From Otatea glauca (taxonomy: Eukaryota; Streptophyta; Magnoliopsida; Poales; Poaceae), in contig CM070730.1 of NCBI GenBank assembly GCA_036346275.1, forward strand, positions 4,960,309 to 5,024,308: a stretch of 64,000 nucleotides of DNA, in the 5' to 3' direction. The notes beneath the pieces were generated by a model that was given only the letters and a program-made list of their open reading frames with translations, did not search any database and had not been told where the DNA came from. The position numbers and the translations under genes were made by a program. Below are positions 1 to 12,800 of this stretch, piece by piece (within the stretch, counting starts at the first letter, position 1; every line of letters begins with the position of its first letter).

Positions 1-833
1 GAGGATGCATACTTGCTACCTATATTTAGAATCTTGTTGAAGATGTTGTGTCTGCAATAAAAGTATTCAGCAATTTTGAGCATTACCGCTTCCCTGTTTG
101 CTGCCTTTTGAATATGATTGTGTTCCTAGCTTCCTGCTTCTGGTTCCACTGTCAAATTCCATATTCTTATTCAGTCCAAGGCCGTACTTTAAGTTCTATC
201 AGCTGCTGTGAGAAAGTAGCTCGTGATAGTAAGGTTATACCCAAGCTAGTTTATTTGCATGCACTTTTGATCATGATATTGGTGTACTGCTGAAAAATAT
301 TGCTATCTTTGGTGTTATCTCTAACTTCTCTCTTGGAAGACTTTAGCAATTGTAGAGTGAACTGCATGAGAATGTATCAAATGAAACTACCGAACTAGTC
401 CTAAAATTGGAGAATGAGATTAGCAAGCTTAGCTATTAGGAAAACTGTAATACGCTATAATCAACTGCAAGGGAATGTATCGAATGGGAACTATTCTTAG
501 AATGGCGAATGAGAACTAGCAATCTTAACTATCAGATTGAATCTAGATGACTCAGATCAACAACTAAAAATCATCGATACTTCCCCTGACATATTCCACT
601 TTACCCTTGTGCTCTTTGCCTTTATCTACACCATTCAGACTTCAAAGTTGATCTAATTCTCATTCTCCTATATTAATAGTGGTTCATACCTGACACGATA
701 GTTCAGATAACCAGAAAGTGGACATGAAGACAAATTTGCATAAGACGATTTCTGCATATGAGTTCTTTGCAACTGTTTTCATTGCCTATGAATCAATGAT
801 AAGTTCACTGATTTATTAGCTTGTATGCTGCAG
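1..833 (+). other. Intron of the SWEETIE-like gene
   Basis: No exon could be supported before 834. The first visible exon begins with one base that completes a codon from an upstream exon, so transcription starts left of the window. The stretch contains an imperfect tandem duplication of about 75 bases: copies start near 361 and 464, both beginning ACTGCA and sharing the GAATGTATC block. Confidence 0.55.
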
Positions 834-3800
834 CGTTCTGTCAGTAGCAATCGAGGCGCTTACTGCCTTCATTAGAAGTTTTGTTTCTCCAATTATCACA
901 ACTGCTAATGGTGGAATCCTGCTTAACCCTGTGCTGGCCTACCTTGGTGGGTGCGTAAAAATTACTGCTGAATCCCTATTTTAGTCTGTATTTTACGGTG
1001 GCTAAGTTTCAACCTATATGATGCAGAGCTTTATCCCTTATATCTTCATTGAGCTCTAAGCAAGTGCCAGATGTCAAGTCTGCACTGAACCTCTTCACAA
1101 CTAGAACATTTATAGCATATCAGTCCCTTTCTGATCCAATGGTTTATAAATCTGAACACCAGCAGATGCTTCAGCTATGTTCAAGCCCATTCAGGTGGTG
1201 TACTTGTTGAATAGCATTCTTTTATTATATTTATGCTTGAAATGTTATTATGCATTAAAATGTTCAAAACAATTGAATGCAGTGAACACCAGCACCTATT
1301 ATCATATAAAAAAAAAACAAAATCCCTTGTGATTATTTGGGAAATTACACTGCAAGCTTCCAAAATTGATTTTGTGTGATCGATTCCCATAATCTTGTTT
1401 TGCTTATTTGAGTTGTCTACTACTCAATTTTTTGCAATTAACAGATTGATTAAAACTCTGACTTGTTTGAGAAAACTTTGACCAAAATACCCAAATTTTG
1501 TGTTGGTCCGTCCCCCCCCACCCCCCACCCAACAAAAAAAAAGGCAGCTCACGCAGCTCTTGAAGGGAACATGAATTATCACTCAACCATGGGATGGGTA
1601 AATAGATGGGTATTACAAGAAAGTGTATTTCCAACTAGCAAAGGATGTCTGGATGTAAACCCAAGCCCTTCCTCCGGGGGCATGTATCTTATTTGCATAG
1701 TTGCATAAGAGAAACTTCAACTGCGGCTGCCAGCCATACTTGAAGTCTTAAACTGCAATCAACACACTCAAATGATGCTGCTGGGATCAATGCCACCGTG
1801 CAATTTTGCATGATTGTTTTATCCTAAGCACTACCAACATTTTGACATTATTGTGTGGTACAAGAATTGCTTTCTAAAACCCTGGATGATTCTTTAATAC
1901 GGAAATATCCTGGTCTTCAATGCAATTCTGGCTTTTCACTTAGTCTATGTGAATTGCTTTATTCTGATACACTCCTCCATCTGAACCTGCCTACATGAAC
2001 TCCTGATATGATAGAGCTTCTGTTGTCTGTGCATAATTGCCTTATTGGTCATCCTTTTTCTCGGCATGTTCTAAACCATTGAAAATTTAGGGTATGCTTT
2101 TAATCTTTCAACATTTTCCAGCCAATATTCGATTCTATTTTCTCATTCTGCAATATTGTATTATTCACTTTTGTTCTGAGTATTTAACCTTCTGGTTGAT
2201 GAAACTAGTGACCCTTCTGGATGGGAAGAAAGCTCATGCTTGAAGTTTTTGTTAGATAAGAGAGATGCTTCTTTGGGCCCGTGGATACCTGGAAGGTAGT
2301 TTGTCAAGTATGGGTTCTTGCTGTACCGAAGTGTTGCCAATTCTCTGGTCTGCTATTAATTTTTAATGGTTTATTGGTTATCAGGGACTCATTTGAGGAT
2401 GAATTACGAGCTTTTGATGGTGGTGTTGATGGATTTCTACCATGTGTGTGGGATGATGAAATCAGCAACTTCCCTCAGGTAGCTATCTTATAAATACTCA
2501 GTCCAACTGTCATTATGCTTGTGCTATTAAAACGCTGGTACTGTTGATTAATGCATACTACTATTCTGAAAATCGATAGTTTTCTTCCTTTTACTACACT
2601 TCTTTTATTTTGGACAAATAATAAGGAAAAGGAATAAGTCCATTTGACCCCTCACAACTATTGCAAAATTAAGGATTTCAACCCTCAATGACCCCTCTCA
2701 AGTATCAATATCGGGCATTTTACCCCCTCGAGGCCATTCCACCTTGGTTTTGCTCTAACATTGCGCCGAATGTGGCAATGTTTTGATACATGAGTTGCTC
2801 TTGGATTACATGGTAACCAGTCAACACAATCAGAAAAAAAGATGGTGAAACCCACTTGTCACACTTAGGCCCCTTCTTCATCTAGTTCCGCTCTCTCTCT
2901 TGCCTGACTGCTTTCTCTCCCTCTTCTCCCCTCATCTCTCTAGTAATGAGCAGCACAGTCATGTGGCTCTCGGCATCCATGGTTGATGGCCAGGCTAAGC
3001 ATGATCCCCCCCCCCCCACCCCGCCCCGCCCCGCCACACTTGAACTTGGTCACTTGATTCATCACCATCATTAGCACAAGCAACTAATCAATTTGCATAA
3101 GACGATTGATGGACAACACCAGATAATTAGTGTCAAATGCAATTGCTTAACTACTGTGCCTGCATGCCACAACTAACATCCCAGTATGTTCTTGGTGCTG
3201 GGGACACTGTACACGAGCTAGCCGAGCACGGAGGGATCAATGGGAGATCTGCCTTGGAACAACAAAGCACGAGTTTAGCTTTCTCCAAAGTGGTGCTCAA
3301 GCTGATGCCTTCTCTCTTCATGGCGTCACCTTGGCCTTCGCTGCTTCCCCTACTTCATTTTCACCAAGATCGGCCAAGTGAGCCACCGACCAGATCTCCT
3401 AATTTGGTGGACGATCGGCCAATTCTTTACACCGGGAGACTCCTCTTGACCTTAACTACAAAAGCTATCAAATAATTTCCCCTCTCTGCCATCGTACCGT
3501 CGTCACCGAGGTGTTCTGCCCGAACTCTGGCCATCTCACTGTCCAGGTCCACCATCCTCAAAACATATCGTGGCTGCCAAGGGGACGATGGGCCACGCCA
3601 TGTGCGCGGCCTTGCTCTCCCTTGCCAAAGTGACGTCGTTGGCGGCCCCTCCACCACGTCGTGTAATAGTCTATTGGGCTCGCTAGCGACGTGCAGCAGG
3701 TGGCGGACTGCCACGTGGCCCATGTCCGCTCCATGGAGGCGCGAGTTGAGTCAAGGGGCTTGGCAGGGGGGGGGGGGGGAGCGAGAGATGATGATGATGA

Positions 3801-6800
3801 CACATGGGCCCTTCAGCTTGTATTTTTTTTGCTCATCAAGATGTATGTACAACTGACGTGGATGGGATTCAATGCTCACGTGTGAGTAAACTTGTCCACA
3901 TAGGTGCCACATCATCTAAAACCAGTTTCGAATGGCTTCGAGAGGGGTAAAATACCCAGTATTGATAATTGAAGGAGGTTGGACTTCTGGTTTTGCAGTT
4001 GGGGGTTGAAATCTAGACTTTTGCAATAGCGGGGGGTTAAGTAGACTTATTCCAAAGGAAAATTAGCTCGTTAACACTGGAAAGATGTATAAACCAGAAA
4101 CTAACATCTAGTATGGAAACAGAGGATGACCAGTGAGTTCTAGGACCACTTGCTAGTTGTTAGTTATAGACTGATGTTATTTTCTACTGGCATAATCTTT
4201 GTAGTGTTACTGAGCAGTTTAATTATACGTTAGTACTCCTCCATCCAAAAATATAGGGCGTATTTTGTCTTTCATATAGACTAAGGAGACATTGAAAATG
4301 ACTAGACTAACCCTAATTATTACCTCTTAAGTGCTGTATTCAATGCATGCATGTAGGGAATACAAAGTAAAGCTGGATACTTATTAGGGGTATAGAGGAA
4401 AAAACATACTTATTTTGCATTGGAATATGAAATATGCGCTATATTTGTGGACAAGACCATTCATAAAAATGTGCACTATATTTTTGGATGGAGGGAGTAA
4501 CTTTTAATATGTTACTTCAAACTTCAGTTAAGCTTTTAACTGTTAAATGCTCATACATATTGGTGCCATTTTCAAAATTTCACTAGCCAGGTGCAGATTC
4601 TGAATGGACTAATATATGTTTCTCTTTCTTATATGAAGCCAGAATCAGTTAGCAAAATGCTCATTAATCAGATGCTTCTTTGCTATGGTTCCATCTTTGC
4701 ATGTCAGGTGCACTCTTGACTTCAGGGTTCCATTCAATTTTTTTACTTGAAAATGCTTCCTCTGTTGAATGGTTCTTTATTATTATCTGTTAATCTGCCT
4801 ACTGACAGGACAATAATGTCAAAATAAGACTCCTGAACAATCTTGACCAATGTCTCAAGGCTGGGAAGAAGTACTCTTGGTTTCTGGTTCTTGTTACAAA
4901 TGCTTGTGTTGCTCTATTGTCAGGGCTAAAGGTACTTCTAATATTTGTTACAAGCTGAGATCTGACAATATCATTTATTCTCTAATTTTCTAAAATTAAC
5001 ATGCTGTCTATCCAGCAGTTGCTGACTTTACGTGGAGCTCAATCATTGCCAACTGATATATTAAGTATGGTCCAATCAATATTCAAGGTAATGTGACACA
5101 ATATTTAAAAAGTTGTAATTATGAACTTTGTTTTTGCAAATTTTACATGATTGCTGCATCAGGGCATTCTAGTAGAGAGTGAGATTTCTACATCACAACG
5201 ACGAGCAGCATGTGAGGGTCTTGGTTTATTAGCACGTATTGGGAATGATATCTTCACCGCAAGGATGGTTTGTCTCTTAGTTATGGTTTTATTTTTGCTG
5301 TTAATATTTGTTAATGTTAATATTTATCTGCTTTATATTTCTTTATTGACTTGGTACTTAGATAAAAAAACACTGATCATTTCCTTTCACTAGGGTTTTA
5401 ATGTTTCTGCTGTTCATTGAAAATTGAAGATATTTTCATTTTCACTATTGTATCAAAATCAACTTTCTTTCACTTTTCTCTAGTTTTCGAATGCATGGTC
5501 CTTTGTTGATTCTAATTGCAGTTGTATGAATACTTCCCTTGTAGCATATGTTTATGTTGTTTAATGTGGTGGTTGTATGCACCTAGCCTGCGAGCTTTGA
5601 CAGATCACAGACCCTTGTCAGAGGATAAATGGCATGCCACAGTTTCTAAGTTATTTCTGTAGATCAGAAACTATAACTGTGGCAACTTCTATAACCAATC
5701 CAATACTGGCATTGTGACCAAAATCATGGGAACCTTCCAAACTAGCCACTGTGGTCTATTAATCTATTTGAGCAACACTGGTAGTTGACAGAGGCCAGTT
5801 GTGGTGAGATAAAACATGCTACTCCCTCTAGTCACAAAAGAATTTTTTTTGGGGTATGCGCAGTCGAACTTTTCTAAAATTTGGCTTTTCATATATTTTC
5901 TAATATTTAGATTGAACACATGACAATGGTATGTATAGATTTGTCTTGAGAATAACTTTCATAAAAGTATAATTTTGTTAGGTTTTATAAATCTATTAGA
6001 AATATAAATGAGTGATCAAAGTTGTGTTGTGGGGACCGTGTCGATGTCCACAATGACGTTCTTTTGTGATTGGAGGGATTACATTTTTTCAGGGGTTTAA
6101 ACAATTGGATTGAACTGTGATTGAATTCAGAAAAAGGCATCCATAGCTGTAAGCATCCTGTTTCATCAACTACTAACCTCTTGAAAGAAGCAGCTTGAAA
6201 CTCTCGTGTGGGAAATAGAAGCTAGCATTTCTGTAATCATATGCACATATTTATAACAATCCTTGCCCGTGCTCTTCCCAACAAATTCCAATTCTGTTTT
6301 ATAGGTCTGGTTCCTTTGTTCTTTCCTCTTAATTATTGATTGCGTTCGAGCAGATCTTGTTTGTTTTCTCTTGTCATGTAACTTATACACTTCTTTTATC
6401 ACTTTAAGTAACTACTCTCCAGATCTGGATGAGATGGTGTACATTTGACACCCCCCCCCCCCACCAAACAACACACACAAATATATTTCTCATTTACTTC
6501 ATGATATAGTAATGGAAATGATTTCTTTTCAATTTGTTAGGCCCGTTCCCTTCTTGGAGAGCTAATAACACCAATAGATCCGAGCTATATAGCATCGGTT
6601 GCATTTTCATTGGGCTGCATCCATCGAACGTAAGTTCTCCATATCTCAAAATTCTCCTGCTTATTGTATTAATTTTTCTTCCCTATAACTGACAGTTCAG
6701 GCTCTATAGGGTGCAATTTTGTGTTCATGTTTTTTTCGTTCAGTTTTGATGTTCTGTTGATTATGTCCTATTGTTGACATGCCCTCACATACCATTGTTC

Positions 6801-9800
6801 TAGAAAGCCCTAGCGCCTAGAGCCCTAGAGGCCGGCTAGTCAGGCTAGGAGGCCGCCTTTCAGAACAGTCACCTTACTTTGATATGTTGAACATCGCATG
6901 ATGTTATACACAACAAATATTTCATCGTTTGTGTTGCATTACTACGGATGAGTTAAAACCCAACAAGCTTGGTTAGGCTCAAAGTTTTGGCTAGCTTTGA
7001 TGCTACTGGCCAATTAGATCGAAGTGAGCACGACAGAGGCCACACTTTGCCACACTGCTCGATTCTCGCGAAGTTTAGATCATCCCAATTTTGTAATTTT
7101 TAGATTTATTTATTTCTTTACTAACATAAAGGACCCAGCTGGTGAATGGTTGAGGTACTCAGGTAGTTCTCTCCTTGCCTCCCACTTCTAAAAACCACTA
7201 ACAAAAAACAAAAGAATCTAGGGAAAACTAAATCCTAGGGAAAACTAAATCCTAACTAATTCTCAACAAATTTATCTCCTAACTAAACCCTAAATAAACA
7301 AAAATCCTGCCGCAAGTGACCTGGCAAATTTTTAGATTTATTTGTCTATCTCATCAACCTTCCTTTCCATTGGGCAAGTGACCTGGCAAGATCTTGTTTG
7401 GGTCTCTTGGTTGTGATCATCTTCGTGTTTTGGTTATACTTGTTATGTCTCGCTAGCACCCCGTGGGCGTACCAGGTTGACCGCGTAGTCTGTCGGGTGT
7501 GTTTTTTCTGGGGTACAGTCATATTGTGGGCAGTCTCGTCTATGTCAATGTCACTAGGACAGACATTGCTCATGCTGTTTATGTCTTCTGTAGGTTAGCG
7601 ATCCCACCTCGGTTCACTATGGTCACCTATTTTGTGAGCTTTGGTATTTGAGGGTCACTTTGTCTCTTCGTCTGCTCTATGCACATTCGAGTCGTCTCCA
7701 GCGTCATGCTCACTTTGATGCTGCTGCTGCTACCACAAAAACTGTGGCAAAGTGTGGCGTGCCACACATCCGTGTCTGCCACAATTGTGGCAATATTTGA
7801 CTAGAGAATTTGTGTGTGTATGATGAGTTGTCCATGTGCATAAGAAAGTGTGGCACGCCACAATTTTTGGTATGAAGCAAAAACCAGCCATACTTGATCA
7901 ACTTACCTAACTTCAGTGTGGCACTTAACCAAACACCCCGTAGAGTTGTGAAGAGCCAAAATCCCCCACACACCCACCCACCCACCACAAATACCCTTTG
8001 TTAATAAATGTCTTTGGTAAGTGTTGCAATTAATATTTGCATGGTAAATAGGATTGGTAAGAGAGAATTCATTATGCATTGAACAATGTTAGTATGTTTG
8101 GGAATGATTGAATGGCACCATGGTCTTCTCATGTTCTTAATTCTTGTAAAACGACTTATGTTTGCACTTTGAGGGAGTAATAGTTTTTTAGTTTTTTTAA
8201 AATAATTTTTTTGTTAATGAGCCGTAATGAGCATATCCTGATTCCTGAGTGAGCAGAGGACGTGCTCGACTTGCTCATTAAAAACATATGAGATGAAAAT
8301 ATCTCGAACTCTGCTTGTTTGATTGAGCTAATTCTGTAGTCAGGAGAAGAATCAAGCAATTAGTTTTTTGCCCACTCATGCACAAATCACGATTACACTC
8401 TACAGGGCAGCAAAAACAAAGTTGATTTTTATGGAAATGAGTTCTCTTAGTATAGAATACTCTTCTCATCTAAGTTTGGAGTTAATCATTGTGTTCAATG
8501 GATTTCTACTGGACCCACATGCCTTTCTGTAGTTTAAAGACGTAGTGTAACAAATAATCTTAGTTGTTTTATGTTTGCTAATTGTCTGGGGCTTTGAGTT
8601 TGCACATTTTTCATTCTGATGAAGAATGCTATGCTCATTATGACTGTTTTACATCTGGAGGTAGTTTTAGTGGTGTGAGTATGTTTGACACATGAAGGTC
8701 ATTCCAGTGATGCAATTTTTGTGGGTACAGGGCAGGGGGAATGGCATTATCTACTCTGGTTACTCCAACTGTGAGCTCGCTCTCTCATTTGACTAAGAGT
8801 TCTAATTCCAGCCTGCAGTTGTGGTCACTGCATGCTCTTCTTTTAACCATTGAAGCTGCTGGCTTGTCTTACGTCTCCCAAGTTCAGGTATTGATCAGTG
8901 CAATCTTACCTTTTGAGCTATAGTAAGTTGTACAAGCCACTGGCTGTGCAAGGGGATTCAATGCCTGTTCTTATACCATCTTAATTACCTTCGCTTCAAA
9001 TTCTCATTTGCACAAAGAAATCTTGCACTGTGGCAGTCTCACGCAGCGAAAACGTATTGTTGATTTGCTTTTGACCTTGTTATTATGCTGTTGTATTCCT
9101 AGTTCCTAGTATCTATTAACTAAATTAAGATAGAGATTTGTGCTATTCATAGGTGTGTATCCTATTCATTATTGGGTGAGATATATACATGATTAGTTGG
9201 GCCTCATAGGCTACAAGGCCAAGAGAGAGAGAAGATTTAGATTATACAATACCCCCTCACAACCAAAACTCAAGGTGGGTCAGGAGAACCTGAGGCACTG
9301 AGTTCGAATAGATGAAGCCGATGTTGTTCTCTTGTCTGCGCCTTCATGAAGAAATCTGCAACTTGAAGTTCTGATGGCACATACTTTAGGTCAATGGTCA
9401 ACTGCTGGGAATGAGACCTTGTGAAAGATTCATGAACACCAATGTGCTTAGTCAGCTCATGCTTGAGTCGATCGTGTGCAATCTGAATGGTGCTAGTGTT
9501 TTCACATAACATCGGTGTAGAATCATCACCTGAGACACCAGGATCAGCCAAGAGCCATTGAAGCTAAACAATATCTGAGGTAGTGGTGGCAAGGGCCCGA
9601 AGCTCAGTCTCAGCACTAGAGCGTGATGCTGCAGTTTGCTTCTTGGAATTCCAGGCAATGAGCGAGTTACCAAGGAAAATGCAGCAGGAACGCCAATCAA
9701 TAGGATCACTTGCCCAAGTGCTTCTTGGAATTCCAGGCAATGAGCGAGTTACCAAGGAAAATGCAGCAGGAACGCCAATCAATAGGATCACTTGCCCAAG

Positions 9801-12800
9801 TGGAGTCAGAGTAAGCATGAAACTGGAGCTGACTCGAACTAGCATAGAGCAAGTGTATGGATACAATCCCTCTCATGTATCTCAACACACGAAGATGACC
9901 ATAATGATCTGATTTGGGTGTACTAACAAATTGACTGAGTATGTACATCATGAGCAATATCTGGCCTGGTGACAGTGAGATGAACAAGACTCCCAGCAAG
10001 CTGACGATAGCGGGAAGGATTTGCCAGTGGTACACCATCTGTAGGACGAAGTTGCAGGTGAAGCTTCATGGGTGTAGCGGCAGTGTATCTATCATACTAG
10101 AAAGAGCAGGCAGATCCTGAACATAGCGATGCTAGGAGAGATGGTAGCCATCACAATCAGAGTGGACCTCAACCCATAGAAAGTAGCTAAGTGGGTCCCA
10201 AATCTGACATAATAAACTGTTCACTTAATTTCTTCTTGACAAATGCTATGTAGTCTATGTCATCTTCTGGGATCAACATATCATCTACATATGACAGAAG
10301 TAGAATACAACCCCACTGAGAAGTGTGAATGAACAAGGCAAGGTCATGCTCACTCGAAGAAAAACCATCATCTCGAATCACAGAACTGAAACGCTTGAAT
10401 AACGTACGAGGAGCTTGCTTGAGACCATACATAGCACTCTAAGACTAGAAACATAACCTGAATGAGCATCAACTCCGAGGGTGGCTGCATATAGACCTCA
10501 TGTAAATCAGTAGGGAGAAAGCATTTTTGACATCCGTTTGAGATATAGTCCATGAGTGTACAGTTGCAACAACAATGAGAGTACGAATTGTGGTCATGTA
10601 TGCAACTGGAGCAAATGTCTCATGACAGTCTCGCCCATAAGCCTACTGAAAACCTCTAGCAACAAGACGAGTCTTGTATCGCTCAACTGAACTATCTGAT
10701 TTTGTCTGCACCTTATATACCCACCAGCAAGTGATGATAAAGGAACAAGATCCCAGGTGCCTATATGCCCAAGTGTTGACAACTCCTTAGGCATAGCCAA
10801 CTGCAACTTAGGTATACTCATTGTCTCCTGGTAAGTATTTGGATCAGATACAACACCTACTTGAGGAAACCCCCCCCTCTCCGAGACCTGAACAGAGGAA
10901 CGACCATGGAGAGAATTCCGTGGTGCTGTAGGAGGATCGTTAGTGTCGGTGGTACTGGCCGAAGGATCAGGTGGATAGGAAGACTGAGGATCAGGAGGAA
11001 CCTTTGGTCGGCGAACATAGTGGAACATCAAAGGAGAATGTCAGAAATTCTAGGAGTTGGTGGAGAAGATAATATAGAAGGAGGAACTGGTGGAGAAGAT
11101 ACACTACTGAAGGAGGTAGTACAAGAGGCATTACTGAAGGAGGTAGTACAAGAGGCATTACTGAAGGAGCTGGTGAGGGAGGTGGAGTTGGAGGCTGAAC
11201 AGAAGGAGGCAAGCCTGACCGGGGAAATAGGAGGTAAACACAAGAAAGAGGTGGACTCTATGGAAGAAGGATGTGTGAAATAATGTTAAAAGAAGGGTCG
11301 ACCCTCATCAAAGGTTAAATCACGAGAGATGCAAATACGATATACAGAAGGATCATAACAATGGTATCCCTTATGCTCAGGACTATAATCCAGGAAGACA
11401 CCCTTAGCCGACTGTGCTTAGCTTTGCACGATCACGAGGTGCTAGAAGGACATAATAGGTACAACCAAAAACATGTAATTGATCATAGCGAGGAGATGCT
11501 CCAAATAGGACCTCAGCAGGACACTCGCCATGAAGTTTGGAAGAAGGTTGATGAGATAGACTGCTCTAGAGACAGCTTATCCCCAAAAGTGAGGGAACAA
11601 AAGAGGAAATGAGAAGAGTACGAGCAATCTCAATTATGTGAAGATGCTTGCGCTCAGCAACACCATTCTGAGCATAAGCACCAGGACATAAGAGCTGAGG
11701 AAGAGTATCTTCAGAAGAAAGGAACTGACGAAAAGCTGATGAAAGGTAACCCCCCACCCCCACCCAAAGGGAGAACGAAAAACACGAGTGATAGAAGATA
11801 ACTGATTATGAACCATCTGAGCAAAGACTGTTAGACAGAAATCAGCTACAAACGGTGTTTCATGAAGTAGATCCAAGTATACATCTTTTGTGGTCATCAA
11901 TGAAGATGACATAGTAACTGTGACCACCCTTCGGCGCAAAAGGAGGACCCCAAACATCCGAATGGACCAAATCAAAGGGACGATCAGATCTAGAAAACCT
12001 GGGAGGATATGGGAGTTGTATTTGCTTGTCAAGCCTACAACCCTTGCACTGAAAATTGGTGTCTACAGAAACAGGACCAAGAACACCTGATGAATCAAAA
12101 TGGAAAGATGTGAGCCACACGTGCCCCAAGCAATGATGCAATTGAGGGAACGATTTGCAAACATAAGTAGATGCGGAGAGTGAAGAGTAGATGGATCACC
12201 AGCAAAAGATGAAATAGCAGGAGCGGTACCAGAAGTGGAGAAGAAAGGGAGACTCAGATGATCAAGATCATAGAGCCCTGCAGAACCTTTCTTACGATGG
12301 CCTATACCAATGCCAACTCTTGTTTGATGATCTTGCACAAAGTAGGAGCTATCATCAAACCCAACAAAGTAGTTCATATCCACGAGCTGCCCGGCAGAGA
12401 TGAGATTCATGGAGAGCTTAGGGACAAGTGAGACATCTGAAACTGCAAAGTGAGAGGTGGAAAGAGTCCCCTGATGAGTGACCGTGCAAGGTGTGCCATC
12501 AGCTGTCTGAATCTTGATAACTTTTGCAACAGGACAACATGATGTTAGCTGAGATGCATAAGATGTCACATACTCACATGGAAAGAGGCCCCAACACCCA
12601 AGGGAGAGCAGTACCCATCACAGGACATAACATTGGACCAGAATGACCAGTGGATCCATTGGAAGATGCCTGCAGTCTGAATCTGACCAAACTGAGTTGC
12701 ACAAGACTCCAAATCACTGACAAGAATAGAATAAACAATAGCAGCATCATCTCGATGAGACGGAACACACAATGGCAACCTCAGCTCAGGATACAACTTA

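Noticed and set aside
7200..7310. CTAAACCCTAAATAAAC-type words as an interstitial telomere repeat
   Set aside because: Only one imperfect telomere-like unit is present; the rest are unrelated AAATCCTA words.
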